Source of the DNA: Pseudomonas sp. LBUM920
GTDB lineage: Bacteria; Pseudomonadota; Gammaproteobacteria; Pseudomonadales; Pseudomonadaceae
DNA: 64,000 nt
Assembly: GCF_003852315.1 (NCBI RefSeq)
Contig: NZ_CP027762.1
Span: forward strand, 911,501 to 975,500
Direction: 5' to 3'
Positions 26,617 to 36,055 of the stretch are shown here, one piece after another. The position numbers and the translations under genes were made by a program. The notes beneath the pieces were generated by a model, which saw nothing but the letters and a program-made list of their open reading frames with translations, was not told the origin of the DNA and searched no databases. Position 1 is the first letter of the stretch. The number at the start of each line of letters is the position of its first letter.

Positions 26617-27449
26617 GTTTCCTGGTGTTGGTGTTGGCGGTCTGGATCGAGAAGTTCTCGGCCTTGCGTCAGCGGTTACAACGCGACGGTGGATGGTTGC
26701 GTGAGCTGGCCAAGCTGGAATCCAGCCCGCGTATGGGGAAGCGGCCCTGGCTGATTCTTGTCCTGCTGGTGTTACTGCCGGTGGCCTTGCTGGCGTTGTT
26801 GCTGTTGGTGCTGGAACCAGTGGCTTATGGCCTGCTGGCGCTGCCGGTGCATCTGCTGGTGGTGATTTACAGCCTTGGGCGCGGCGATCTGCTGGCTGGG
26901 CTTGGGCCATTTCGCGATGCATGGCGACGCGGTGACCTGCAGGCCGCCGAGCATGTGGCCGAACGAGACCTGAAGGTGGTGGCTGACAATGGCGAGCAAC
27001 TGCTGGAGCGCGTTCAAGGCCATTTGCTATGGCAGGCCTACCAAAGCTTTTTTGCAGTGATCTTCTGGTACTTCCTGTTGGGGCCGGTGGCGGCGTTGGC
27101 GTATCGCCTATTGGCATTGGCCAGCGAATACAGCCAGAACCCGCAAGTCGCCGAGCGTGCCGGGCAATTGCGTCACGCGTTTGACTGGGTGCCGGTGCGC
27201 CTTCTGGCGGCAAGTTTTGCCCTGGTGGGTAACTTTGTCGCGGTCGGGCGCGTGATGTTGCATGAGTTGTTGAGCTGGGACATCAGCGCTGCACAACTGG
27301 TAGAAAAAGTCGGCCTGGCGGCGGCTGAAATCCCACCGCCCGTGGTGGGGCCTGAGGGTATCAACAGCCTGGATCGGCTGTGGGAACTGCTGCTGCGCGC
27401 GGCGGTGCTGTGGTATGCCGGGTTTGCGATCTGGACCGTACTGCCGTAG
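26613..27449 (+). CDS. ampE: Regulatory signalling-modulator protein AmpE
   Basis: 278-residue inner-membrane protein of the AmpE/CobD-like family, with helices at about residues 1-12, 48-90, 145-170 and 195-220 (PWLILVLLVLLPVALLALLL is the second). It starts MSFLVLVLAVWIEKFSALRQ. Its role beside AmpD in beta-lactamase control remains poorly defined. Start at 26613 has GGAGG upstream and overlaps ampD. Confidence 0.93.
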   Translation: MSFLVLVLAVWIEKFSALRQRLQRDGGWLRELAKLESSPRMGKRPWLILVLLVLLPVALLALLLLVLEPVAYGLLALPVHLLVVIYSLGRGDLLAGLGPFRDAWRRGDLQAAEHVAERDLKVVADNGEQLLERVQGHLLWQAYQSFFAVIFWYFLLGPVAALAYRLLALASEYSQNPQVAERAGQLRHAFDWVPVRLLAASFALVGNFVAVGRVMLHELLSWDISAAQLVEKVGLAAAEIPPPVVGPEGINSLDRLWELLLRAAVLWYAGFAIWTVLP

Positions 27450-27466
27450 CTGGCCAGACGACCGGG

Positions 27467-27504
27467 TTTTTGTGGCGAGGGACTTTGTAGCCACGCCACA
27501 AAAA
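27467..27504. repeat. Inverted repeat after ampE
   Basis: TTTTTGTGGCG (27467-27477) and CGCCACAAAAA (27494-27504) form an 11-bp stem with a 16-base loop. The GTGGCGAGGGA start resembles another common Pseudomonas REP class, so it may be a REP remnant; it may also end ampDE transcription. Confidence 0.6.
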
Positions 27505-27641
27505 ACCGCTCACCACAGCTCGTTAACCTTACGTTACAAAACTCCCTTTCAAATTGAGCTATACAGGCAGAGCGCCAAATAGTGGCTATCTGCCGCTGCG
27601 CCCCTGCGCCTCAATAAAAATAATAGAAAGGGAGTTCACCT

Positions 27642-29672
27642 GTGAAGAGCTTGCTCTATCCCGCCGTCGCGCTGATGAACCGCCTGAGTTTCGGCATGAA
27701 ATTCAACCTGATCAGCGTGCTGTTCCTGCTGCCGATGCTGGCCACCAACTATTTCCTGGTGCGTGATTCCTGGTCGCAATGGCAGGGCACTCGCATCGAA
27801 CTGCAAAGCCTCGATCTGCTCGGCCGCAGCCTGGCGCTGCGCCGTGACCTGGAAACCCTCAATAACCAGGTGCAGATCAACGCGGTGCTGGGGCAGTCCG
27901 GCAAGGCCGGTGATCTGGAGGGCAAGATCAGTGCATTGGAACAGAGCGTGTTGAGCCGCCTGCAAGGCCTCAGCGCGATGACCGGCGACCCTGAACACAC
28001 GCGTGTTTTTGATGGCAAGCGCGACGAGATGATCGCCGTATTCAAGGCTCAGCAACAGGAAACCTCGCTGCTGAGCAAAAGCGCGCTGATTGGCAAATTG
28101 CTCAACAAGGCCCAGATGCTCAGCCAGATCATCGCCAGCCAGTCCGGCTTGAGCCGTGACCCTCAGGGCGATTTGCGCCAACTCAGCGAGCTGGTCACCA
28201 GCGTTACCCCGCAAGTCACCCAAACCCTGGGTGAAGGGCGGGCCATGGGCGCGTACTCCTTGGGCCAGGGGTTTCTGAATTCATCGTCCAGTACGCGCTT
28301 TGATGAACTGCTGCAGCAACTGGAAAAACTCCAGGCCGAGTACGCCCTGAAGTTGCAGGACGCACTGGGCGCCAGCACCGCCGCGCATACGGCGCTCGAC
28401 CCGCTGGCGACGGCCAGCAGCGCGAGTCTCAAGCACGGCAGCGAGTTGTTTGAAGAGCAGGTGGTGATGGCCGAAACCCTCGATGCGCCGTGGCAGGGTT
28501 TTTATGAAAGCGTCAGCCAGTTGATGGCTCAAACCTACCAACTCAATGAAGCGACCCTGACGTTTCTCGAACGGCAACTTGAGCAGCGTCTGGCTCAAAA
28601 ACGCACGCACATGGTGGTGCTGATCTCGGCGCTGGTGGCGGTGTTTGTGCTGATCTTTTATTTGTATGCCGGTTTCTATGCGTCGACCCGCACCACGTTG
28701 CGTCGCCTGGGGGCGATGATGGACAAGGTCGCGGGCGGCGACATGACCGTCAGCTTTGTTGCCCACAGCCGCGACGAACTCGGGGAGTTGGGCCAGGTAT
28801 TCAACGGCACGGTGGCCAGGATTCATGACTTGATCGAGCGCGTCGGTCACACCGTCTGCCAGGTCGAGTGGCAAGCCGGTCAAGTGCAAGCCGTGTCGGC
28901 CCACAGCAACCAGGCGGTTTCCGGGCAGCGCAGCCAGATCGAGCAGGTGGCGACGGCCATGAACCAGATGTCGTCCACCGCCCAGGAAGTGGCGCGCAGT
29001 GCGGCGGCGGCGGTCAGCAGTGCCCACAGCGTCAACGACGAAACCGTCAGCGGCCGGGGCCTGGTGCAATCCCAGCAGGGCAGCATCGCGAGCCTGGCGT
29101 CAGAGATAGAGGCGTCAGTGCAGGTCATCAACCAATTGGCCACCGACAGCCAGTCGATCAGTGGCGTGCTCGAGGTGATCAAGAGCATCGCCGAACAAAC
29201 CAACCTGCTGGCGCTGAATGCCGCTATTGAGGCGGCGCGCGCCGGCGAGCAGGGCCGCGGTTTTGCCGTGGTGGCCGACGAGGTGCGCACCCTGGCCCGA
29301 CGCACCCAGCAGTCCACTGAAGAAATCGAACAGATGATCAGCCGACTGCATAGCGGTGTCGGCGCGGCCGTCAAGGCCATGGGCACCAGCCATGCCATGG
29401 CCAATGGCACCGTGGGGCAGTCGGAAAAGGTCCAGCAAGCCCTGGAAAATATCCTGGGCGCCGTCGGTATGATCGTCGATCAGAACCAGCAGATTGCCGC
29501 GGCCGTGGAGCAGCAAACCGCCGTTGCCCACGATATCGACCAGAACATCGTTGCCATCAATCGTGCGGGCGAGCATGCCGCCGAGGGCGCGCATCAGACC
29601 GAAACGGCCAGTCGGCTGCTGTCGGTGCAAGTCGTCCAGTTGAAGCAATTGATCGGCGCGTTTCGTGTGTAG
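27642..29672 (+). CDS. Methyl-accepting chemotaxis protein
   Basis: 676-residue chemoreceptor. N-terminal membrane helix at about residues 18-40, a long helical periplasmic sensor (about 42-322), second helix at about 325-348 (MVVLISALVAVFVLIFYLYA), a HAMP domain (RTTLRRLGAMMDKVAGGDMT), then the cytoplasmic signalling rod with the hairpin tip EQTNLLALNAAIEAARAG and RGFAVVADEVRTLA. The roughly 280-residue sensor is longer than a simple four-helix bundle and may be of the helical bimodular type. GTG start with GAAAGGGAG upstream. It follows ampDE, as PA4520 does in P. aeruginosa; ligand unknown. No C-terminal CheR-docking pentapeptide is seen. Confidence 0.93.
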   Translation: MKSLLYPAVALMNRLSFGMKFNLISVLFLLPMLATNYFLVRDSWSQWQGTRIELQSLDLLGRSLALRRDLETLNNQVQINAVLGQSGKAGDLEGKISALEQSVLSRLQGLSAMTGDPEHTRVFDGKRDEMIAVFKAQQQETSLLSKSALIGKLLNKAQMLSQIIASQSGLSRDPQGDLRQLSELVTSVTPQVTQTLGEGRAMGAYSLGQGFLNSSSSTRFDELLQQLEKLQAEYALKLQDALGASTAAHTALDPLATASSASLKHGSELFEEQVVMAETLDAPWQGFYESVSQLMAQTYQLNEATLTFLERQLEQRLAQKRTHMVVLISALVAVFVLIFYLYAGFYASTRTTLRRLGAMMDKVAGGDMTVSFVAHSRDELGELGQVFNGTVARIHDLIERVGHTVCQVEWQAGQVQAVSAHSNQAVSGQRSQIEQVATAMNQMSSTAQEVARSAAAAVSSAHSVNDETVSGRGLVQSQQGSIASLASEIEASVQVINQLATDSQSISGVLEVIKSIAEQTNLLALNAAIEAARAGEQGRGFAVVADEVRTLARRTQQSTEEIEQMISRLHSGVGAAVKAMGTSHAMANGTVGQSEKVQQALENILGAVGMIVDQNQQIAAAVEQQTAVAHDIDQNIVAINRAGEHAAEGAHQTETASRLLSVQVVQLKQLIGAFRV

Positions 29673-29799
29673 GGCAGGCGCGTAGGACTTGGCCTTTGTG
29701 GGCCGTGGTGCCCGTCCTGATTTCTCTGTATGCCTTTTTTGAATGCCTGAATGGGTGAGAATTTGTTTCAACCCGTCACGGTTCAAGGGAGGCACAGCG

Positions 29800-30228
29800 A
29801 TGGCCACTGCCATGGGGATCAAAGGGCATTGCGCCCATTGCGACATCACGTTTGAACTCAAGCCCTGGCAAGTGAATGCGATTGCCATCCACGAGCCCTT
29901 CGAATGCCCCTATTGCCAACGTACCCTGCAGTTGATATGCCCCAGGCAGTTGCGCCAGTTCAAGGCGCTGGACCACTGGGCCATGGTGGCCCCGAGCATG
30001 GTGGTATTGACCTGCTCGGTGCTGATTGTGGCGCTGGTGGCTGAGTGGGTCGGGTTGCTCAGCGTTGTAGGGCAACTCAACGTTTCGCTGGTGGCGGTGC
30101 TGATGCACTTTCTCGTGTTGCGTTACGCCCGCCATCGGCAACGGCTGACATTGAACTTGCAGGCGGTCAAACCGCTACCAGTTGAACAGCTCGCGCGCAT
30201 TGCGTGCGCTCGTCTCGGCCAGCAGTAA
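29800..30228 (+). CDS. Small membrane protein with zinc-ribbon N-terminus
   Basis: 142 residues. Two CxxC pairs, CAHCDITF (residues 10-13) and CPYCQRTL (residues 40-43), form a zinc-ribbon-like head; two membrane helices follow (MVVLTCSVLIVALVAEWVG and LNVSLVAVLMHFLVLRYA). The ATG at 29800 is preceded by AAGGGAGG, better than the upstream start at 29743. Its last 54 bases overlap the convergent tatD 3' end. I do not recognise a named family. Confidence 0.75.
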   Translation: MATAMGIKGHCAHCDITFELKPWQVNAIAIHEPFECPYCQRTLQLICPRQLRQFKALDHWAMVAPSMVVLTCSVLIVALVAEWVGLLSVVGQLNVSLVAVLMHFLVLRYARHRQRLTLNLQAVKPLPVEQLARIACARLGQQ

Positions 30229-30957
30229 TGGGCTGATCGCCATGCGTTCGGCCAAGTCGGCGCAGATGTCCGGCAGGTGTTGCGGGCTGTTGCGCTGGCC
30301 TGGGTACATGGCGGGCGCCATGTCGGGCGAGTCGGTTTCCAGCACCACCGCGTCTAGGGGCAATCGCGCGAGTACTTTGTGCATGCGCAGCGCCTGCGGC
30401 CACGTGGCGGCACCGCCCAGGCCGAGTTTGAAACCCAGCTTGATGTACTCGCGGGCTTCCTCAAAACTGCCGGCAAACGCATGGATGATGCCACCGCGTG
30501 GCAGGCGAATGCGCTTGAGGGTAGCGATCACCGCTGCGTGGCTGCGGCGCACGTGCAGCAAGGCCGGGAGCTGGAAGTCCACTGCCAGTTTCAGCTGCGC
30601 TTCAAACAGACGCTGCTGGCGCTCGCGGTCCAGCTGTTGGAGAAAGTAATCCAGGCCGATTTCACCGACGGCGCACAGTTGCCGGTGGCCCTTCAAGCGC
30701 GTCAGCCAGTCGCCCAGCTCTGTCAGGTCGGCGGGGCGATGCTCATCGAGGTACACCGGGTGCAGGCCAAAGGCGGCGAACAAGCCTTCGTCTTCCTGCA
30801 CCAGGTCCCACAGCCGTTGCCAGTTTTGCTGATACACGCCCAACACCACCATGCGCTGCACGCCGAGTTGGCGGCTGTGGGCGAGGACTTGCCGGCGATC
30901 ATGGTCGAAGTCCGGGAAATCCAGGTGGGTATGGGTGTCGATCAGCTCCACGCTCAA
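30175..30957 (-). CDS. TatD-family metal-dependent deoxyribonuclease
   Basis: 260-residue TIM-barrel hydrolase. Metal-site motifs: LIDTHTHLDF at the N-terminus, AVGEIGLDYF with the bridging Glu, LPALLHVRRSH, GIIHAFAGS and VLETDSPDM with the final Asp. TatD-type enzymes remove nucleotides from DNA 3' ends; this one is closest in plan to YjjV/TatD-like proteins. TTG start overlapping the cra stop (TTGA), so it is co-transcribed with cra; the following GTG (VELIDTHTH) is an alternative start. Confidence 0.92.
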   Translation of the reverse strand: MSVELIDTHTHLDFPDFDHDRRQVLAHSRQLGVQRMVVLGVYQQNWQRLWDLVQEDEGLFAAFGLHPVYLDEHRPADLTELGDWLTRLKGHRQLCAVGEIGLDYFLQQLDRERQQRLFEAQLKLAVDFQLPALLHVRRSHAAVIATLKRIRLPRGGIIHAFAGSFEEAREYIKLGFKLGLGGAATWPQALRMHKVLARLPLDAVVLETDSPDMAPAMYPGQRNSPQHLPDICADLAERMAISPLLLAETSARNARELFNW

Positions 30958-31949
30958 GCCTCGTGAATACGCTGCTTGAAGGTCCGGCCGATGGCGTGCA
31001 CGCCCGGTTGGTACTGTTCTTCCTCGATGGCGGCCAACGCCAGGCGCAGGGCGGTGTCGGCAATCAGCTGATGTTGCTGGGCCATGGCGTTGACCGGCAG
31101 CGGCAGAAAGTCCAGCAACTGGGTGTCACCAAAAGTGCCCAGGCGCAGCGGCCGGGATTTGAGCGGGAAGTCGTGCAGCGCGTCGAACACACCTTGCAGC
31201 AGCACGTATGAAGTGGTCACCAGCGCGTCAGGCAAATGCCCCAGTTGTTGCAGAAGTTGCTCCATCAGCTGTCGGCCACAATCTCGGCTGAAGGCCTCGC
31301 CCTGTTCGACGATGACCTCACCCGTGAAGCCTTGCAGCGCTTCATGAAAACCGGCGGCGCGCTCCTGGCTGATGCCCAGCTCGGGACGCGCACCGATCAA
31401 TACGATCTGTTTGGGCAACGGTTGCAGCAGGCTGCTGGTCAACTGCTGGCAGGCCTGGCGGTCATCACTGACCACCGAGCAAAACTGCTCCGTTTCCATC
31501 ACCCGGTCGATCGCAATCACTGGCAGGCCTTTGGCTTGCAGCTCACGGTAGCTGTCATCGCTGGCCGGCAGGCAACTGGCCACAAACAGCGCATCGCAGC
31601 GCCGCGCGCGGAACAGCTGCAGCAATTGGCGCTCGCTCTCGGCCTCATCGTCGGAGCTGGCGATCAGCAACTGATAGCCGCGTGCCCGTGCGCCTTGTTC
31701 CAACAATTTGGCGATCCGTGCGTAACTGGGGTTTTCCAGGTCCGGCAGGATAAAGCCCAAGGTGCGCGTGTGCCGACTGCGCAGCCCGGCCGCCTGAGGG
31801 TTTGGGGTAAAGCCATGGGCTTCAACCACCGCGCGCACCCGTTCGACGGTTGCGCTGCTGATGCGTTGTTGCGCGGCCTTGTCATTGATGACGTAGCTTG
31901 CGGTGGTCACGGACACACCGGCCAGACGTGCGATATCACTGAGTTTCAA
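30954..31949 (-). CDS. cra: Catabolite repressor/activator Cra (FruR)
   Basis: LacI-family regulator of fructose metabolism, 331 residues. The helix-turn-helix KLSDIARLAGVSVTTASYVIND and hinge GFTPNPQAAGLRSRHTRTLGF closely follow E. coli Cra. The effector domain (LPDLENPSYARIAKLLEQ, GYQLLIASSDD) binds fructose 1-phosphate in relatives. TTG start with AAGGAAA upstream. It is divergent from fruBKA; the operator TTAAACGTTTCA lies at 32095-32106 between them. Confidence 0.95.
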   Translation of the reverse strand: MKLSDIARLAGVSVTTASYVINDKAAQQRISSATVERVRAVVEAHGFTPNPQAAGLRSRHTRTLGFILPDLENPSYARIAKLLEQGARARGYQLLIASSDDEAESERQLLQLFRARRCDALFVASCLPASDDSYRELQAKGLPVIAIDRVMETEQFCSVVSDDRQACQQLTSSLLQPLPKQIVLIGARPELGISQERAAGFHEALQGFTGEVIVEQGEAFSRDCGRQLMEQLLQQLGHLPDALVTTSYVLLQGVFDALHDFPLKSRPLRLGTFGDTQLLDFLPLPVNAMAQQHQLIADTALRLALAAIEEEQYQPGVHAIGRTFKQRIHEA

Positions 31950-32094
31950 ACCGGGATTTCCTTGTTTTTTAGAGCTTGCCCCGACATTTTGTCCAATCGT
32001 AACCGATTACTGCACACGACTATTGGCTGAGCTCAAGCGCCGAGTGGCGCTTCAAGCTTGCATAATTAGCGCGTAATCTGCCATAAATTCTAGA

Positions 32095-32106
32095 TTAAAC
32101 GTTTCA
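32095..32106. promoter_or_regulatory. Cra operator
   Basis: TTAAACGTTTCA matches the Cra site known from the P. putida fru promoter. It lies 146 bases before cra and 138 bases before fruB, so it can serve repression of fruBKA and perhaps autoregulation. Confidence 0.88.
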
Positions 32107-32130
32107 GCCAGCGTATTTTTACGACGTTCG

Positions 32131-32175
32131 TGACTGAGTGGCTACTGCCAATTGACCACTCAGTCAGCTATTTTT
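32131..32175 (+). promoter_or_regulatory. Terminator-like dyad in the fruB leader
   Basis: TGACTGAGTGG (32131-32141) and CCACTCAGTCA (32156-32166) are perfect inverted arms around a 14-base loop, followed four bases later by five T. It is downstream of the Cra operator and 69 bases before the fruB ATG. It could be an attenuator, or the operator of a second regulator. Confidence 0.6.
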
Positions 32176-32243
32176 GAACGCAGCCCCGCTGATTTATTCA
32201 AAACAATACCTAGTGCGCCCACCGCACTAACTAGGAGAACGGC

Positions 32244-35102
32244 ATGCTTGAGCTCACTGTAGAGCAGATATCCATGGGCCAGGTGGCTGTGGATAAATCT
32301 GCTGCCTTGCACCTGCTCGCTGACAAACTGGTGGCCGACGGCCTGGTCGCCGAGGGTTACCTCAGTGGCTTGCAAGCGCGTGAAGCCCAAGGCTCGACCT
32401 TTCTCGGCCAAGGCATTGCCATCCCTCACGGCACCCCCGAAACCCGCGACCAGGTTTTTTCCACCGGCGTGCGCCTGCTGCAGTTCCCCGAAGGGGTGGA
32501 CTGGGGTGATGGCCAGATCGTCTACCTGGCCATCGGCATTGCCGCCAAATCCGATGAACACCTGCGTTTGCTGCAATTGCTGACCCGCGCCCTCGGTGAA
32601 ACCGATCTGGGCCAGGCGCTGCGCCGTGCCGGTTCGGCTGACGCCTTGCTGAAGCTGCTGCAAGGCGCGCCGCAGGAACTGGCGCTGGACGCGCAAATGA
32701 TCAGCCTTGGCGTGTCCGCCGATGACTTCGAGGAGCTTGTCTGGCGAGGCGCGCGTCTGCTGCGCCAGGCTGATTGCGTGAGCAATGGTTTTGCTGCCGT
32801 GTTGCAGCAGGTCGACGCGTTGCCGCTGGGCGATGGCCTGTGGTGGTTGCACAGCGAGCAGACGGTCAAGCGTCCGGGCCTTGCGTTCGTCACGCCGGAC
32901 AAACCCATGCGTTACCTCGGCCAGCCGCTCAACGGTTTGTTTTGCCTGGCCAGCCTCGGCGAAGCGCACCAGAGTTTGCTCGAACGCCTGTGTGCGTTGC
33001 TCATTGAAGGGCGCGGCCAGGAACTCGGCCGTGCCACCAGCAGCCGCGCGGTGCTCGAAGTGCTCGGCGGCGAACTGCCGCCTGACTGGCCCAGCGTGCG
33101 CGTCACCCTGGCCAACGCCCATGGCTTGCATGCGCGGCCGGCGAAGATCCTCGCGCAATTGGCGAAAGGTTTTGACGGCGACATTCGCGTGCGCCTGGTG
33201 GATGGCCCGGTGGGCGCCGTGTCGGTGAAAAGTTTGAGCAAGTTGCTGAGCCTTGGCGCCCGTCGCGGCCAGGTGCTGGAGTTTGTCGCTGAACCGACAA
33301 TTGCCGGCGATGCATTGCCTGCGTTGCTCGCGGCGGTAGAAGAGGGTCTGGGCGAAGAGGTCGAGCCACTGCCGACCGTAAGTGCCCAGCCCGCCACCGT
33401 CGACAGCGAACCGGCCATCAGCGCGCCCGCAGCCGGCAGCCAGATCCAGGCCATCGCTGCCGCGCCGGGCATCGCCATCGGGCCTGCACATATCCAGATT
33501 CAGCACGTCTTCGATTACCCCCTTCGCGGCGAGTCCTCGGCCGTTGAGCGCCAGCGCCTGCAGAGCGCCCTGGCCGATGTGCGCCGCGATATCCAGGGCC
33601 TGATCGAACGCAGCCAGGCCAAAGCCATCCGCGAGATCTTCATCACCCACCAGGAAATGCTCGACGACCCGGAACTGACCGACGAAGTCGACACCCGCCT
33701 CAAGCAGGGCGAGAGCGCCGAAGCGGCGTGGATGAGCGTGATCGAGGCCGCCGCCAAACAGCAGGAGTCGCTGCAGGATGCCTTGCTCGCCGAGCGTGCC
33801 GCCGACCTGCGCGACATCGGCCGTCGGGTGCTGGCGCAATTGTGCGGCGTCGAAACCGCCCAGGAGCCGAGCGAACCCTACATTTTAGTGATGGACGAAG
33901 TCGGCCCCTCCGACGTCGCGCGTCTGGACCCGGCCCGTGTCGCCGGCATTCTCACCGCGCGTGGCGGCGCCACGGCGCACAGCGCCATCGTCGCGCGGGC
34001 CCTGGGCATTCCCGCCTTGGTAGGCGCGGGCGCGGCGGTGTTGCTGCTCGCGTCCGGCACGCCATTGTTGCTCGATGGCCAGCGCGGTCGCTTGCATGTC
34101 GACCCCGATGCCACCACCTTGCAACGCGCCGGCGTTGAGCGCGACACCCGCGAGCAGCGCCTGCAAGCGGCTTCGGCGCAGCGCCACGAACCGGCGTTGA
34201 CCCGTGACGGTCATGCCGTGGAAGTGTTCGCCAATATCGGCGAGAGCGCCGGTGTTGCCGGCGCGGTGGAGCAGGGCGCCGAAGGCATCGGCCTGCTGCG
34301 TACCGAGCTGATTTTCATGGCTCACCCACAAGCGCCGGATGAAGCCACTCAGGAGGCCGAATACCGCCGCGTACTCGACGGCCTGGGCGGCCGCCCGCTG
34401 GTGGTGCGCACCCTAGATGTTGGGGGTGATAAACCGCTGCCGTATTGGCCCATCGCCCAGGAAGAAAACCCCTTCCTCGGTGTGCGCGGTATTCGCCTGA
34501 CCTTGCAGCGCCCACAGATCATGGAAGCGCAATTGCGTGCGCTGCTGCGCTCGGCGGACAACCGACCGCTGCGCATCATGTTCCCCATGGTCGGCAGCGT
34601 CGATGAATGGCGCGCGGCCCGGGACATGACCGAGCGCCTGCGCCTGGAAATCCCGGTCGCCGACTTGCAGCTGGGCATCATGATCGAAGTGCCGTCCGCC
34701 GCCTTGCTCGCGCCGGTACTCGCCAAGGAAGTCGACTTTTTCAGCGTCGGCACCAACGACCTGACCCAGTACACGCTGGCTATCGATCGCGGCCATCCGA
34801 CGCTGTCGGCCCAGGCCGACGGCCTGCACCCGGCGGTGTTGCAATTGATCGATATCACCGTGCGTGCTGCCCACGCCCATGGCAAGTGGGTCGGCGTGTG
34901 CGGCGAATTGGCGGCGGACCCGCTGGCAGTGCCGGTGCTGATCGGGCTGGGAGTGGATGAGTTGAGCGTGTCGGCCCGCAGCATTCCTGAAGTGAAGGCG
35001 CGGGTACGCGAATTCAGTCTGAGCGAGGCCCAGAGCCTGGCGCAAAAAGCCCTTGCGGTGGGTTCGCCCGCGCAAGTGCGAGCCCTAGTGGAGGCCGTGT
35101 AA
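32244..35102 (+). CDS. fruB: Fructose PTS multiphosphoryl transfer protein (IIA-HPr-EI)
   Basis: 952-residue fusion that carries phosphate from PEP to the fructose permease FruA. Domains: EIIA-Fru (1-145, active His62 in GIAIPHGTPE), a middle linker domain (150-275), HPr (about 284-370, active His296 in NAHGLHARPAK) and enzyme I (about 405-952, active His579 in GGATAHSAIVARALG, PEP-binding RTEL and GTNDLTQYTLAIDRGH). It thus provides a full phosphorelay without separate HPr and EI. TAGGAG precedes the ATG at 32244. fruK starts directly after the stop. Transcription is expected to be repressed by Cra and induced by fructose. Confidence 0.97.
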   Translation: MLELTVEQISMGQVAVDKSAALHLLADKLVADGLVAEGYLSGLQAREAQGSTFLGQGIAIPHGTPETRDQVFSTGVRLLQFPEGVDWGDGQIVYLAIGIAAKSDEHLRLLQLLTRALGETDLGQALRRAGSADALLKLLQGAPQELALDAQMISLGVSADDFEELVWRGARLLRQADCVSNGFAAVLQQVDALPLGDGLWWLHSEQTVKRPGLAFVTPDKPMRYLGQPLNGLFCLASLGEAHQSLLERLCALLIEGRGQELGRATSSRAVLEVLGGELPPDWPSVRVTLANAHGLHARPAKILAQLAKGFDGDIRVRLVDGPVGAVSVKSLSKLLSLGARRGQVLEFVAEPTIAGDALPALLAAVEEGLGEEVEPLPTVSAQPATVDSEPAISAPAAGSQIQAIAAAPGIAIGPAHIQIQHVFDYPLRGESSAVERQRLQSALADVRRDIQGLIERSQAKAIREIFITHQEMLDDPELTDEVDTRLKQGESAEAAWMSVIEAAAKQQESLQDALLAERAADLRDIGRRVLAQLCGVETAQEPSEPYILVMDEVGPSDVARLDPARVAGILTARGGATAHSAIVARALGIPALVGAGAAVLLLASGTPLLLDGQRGRLHVDPDATTLQRAGVERDTREQRLQAASAQRHEPALTRDGHAVEVFANIGESAGVAGAVEQGAEGIGLLRTELIFMAHPQAPDEATQEAEYRRVLDGLGGRPLVVRTLDVGGDKPLPYWPIAQEENPFLGVRGIRLTLQRPQIMEAQLRALLRSADNRPLRIMFPMVGSVDEWRAARDMTERLRLEIPVADLQLGIMIEVPSAALLAPVLAKEVDFFSVGTNDLTQYTLAIDRGHPTLSAQADGLHPAVLQLIDITVRAAHAHGKWVGVCGELAADPLAVPVLIGLGVDELSVSARSIPEVKARVREFSLSEAQSLAQKALAVGSPAQVRALVEAV

Positions 35103-36044
35103 ATGGCAAAGATTCTGACCCTGACGCTGAACCCGGCGTTGGACCTTACGGTACGCCTGGCACGCCTGGAGCCGGGGGCGGTCAACCGCAGCGAAACCCT
35201 GCTGACCCATGCCGCCGGCAAAGGTGTGAATGTCGCCCAAGTGTTGGCGGACCTTGGTCATCACGTCACCGTCGGCGGCTTTCTCGGTGAGGACAATCCG
35301 CAAGCCTTCGAGGCGTTGATTGCCCGGCGTGGTTTTGCCGACGCGTTTATTCGCGTACCGGGCGAAACCCGCAGCAACATCAAGATCGCCGAGCAGGACG
35401 GCCGGGTCACCGACGTCAATGCGCCGGGGCCGCAGGTCAGTGAGCAGGCCCAGCAGGCGTTGCTCAATCAACTGACGCTGATTGCGCCGGGGCACGACGC
35501 GGTGGTGGTTGCCGGCAGTTTGCCGCGCGGCATCAGCGCGCAGTGGTTTCAGGGCTTGCTGGTACACCTGAAAAGCCTCGGTTTGAAAGTCGCCCTCGAC
35601 ACCAGCGGCGAAGCCTTGCGCGCCGGTTTGCAGGCGGGCCCGTGGCTGATCAAGCCCAACACTGAAGAGTTGGCCGAGGCCTTGGATTGCGCCACGGACT
35701 CCATCGCGCAACAGGCCCAGGCCGCCGAGCGGTTGCACGCTCAAGGCGTGGAACATGTGGTGGTGTCCCACGGTGCCGACGGCGTGAACTGGTTCAGCCC
35801 GGGCACCGCGCTGCACGCCACGCCGCCCAAGGTCAGCGTCGCCAGTACGGTGGGCGCCGGCGATTCGCTGCTGGCCGGGATGCTGCACGGTTTGCTCAGG
35901 GTTGATCTGCCGCAAACCACCTTGCGGCGCGCCACGGCAATTGCCGCGATGGCCGTCACACAGATCGGGTTTGGCATCAGCGATGACGCGCAGTTGGCGC
36001 GTCTCGAAAGCGGCGTCCATGTGCGCGCGCTGACAGAACAATAA
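35103..36044 (+). CDS. fruK: 1-phosphofructokinase
   Basis: 313-residue PfkB-family kinase that converts fructose 1-phosphate, made by FruA, to fructose 1,6-bisphosphate. It starts MAKILTLTLNPALDLTVRL, the family start, has GKGVNVAQVLADLGH and the C-terminal ATP/anion-hole signature ASTVGAGDSLLAGML with the catalytic Asp. The ATG follows the fruB stop with no gap (TAAATG) and fruA begins 11 bases after, so the three are one operon. By consuming F1P it removes the Cra inducer. Confidence 0.97.
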   Translation: MAKILTLTLNPALDLTVRLARLEPGAVNRSETLLTHAAGKGVNVAQVLADLGHHVTVGGFLGEDNPQAFEALIARRGFADAFIRVPGETRSNIKIAEQDGRVTDVNAPGPQVSEQAQQALLNQLTLIAPGHDAVVVAGSLPRGISAQWFQGLLVHLKSLGLKVALDTSGEALRAGLQAGPWLIKPNTEELAEALDCATDSIAQQAQAAERLHAQGVEHVVVSHGADGVNWFSPGTALHATPPKVSVASTVGAGDSLLAGMLHGLLRVDLPQTTLRRATAIAAMAVTQIGFGISDDAQLARLESGVHVRALTEQ

Positions 36045-36055
36045 GAGGGTTTGTG

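Noticed and set aside
32160..33839. 559-codon open frame antisense to fruB
   Set aside because: Shadow of the PTS protein gene with no recognisable motif.
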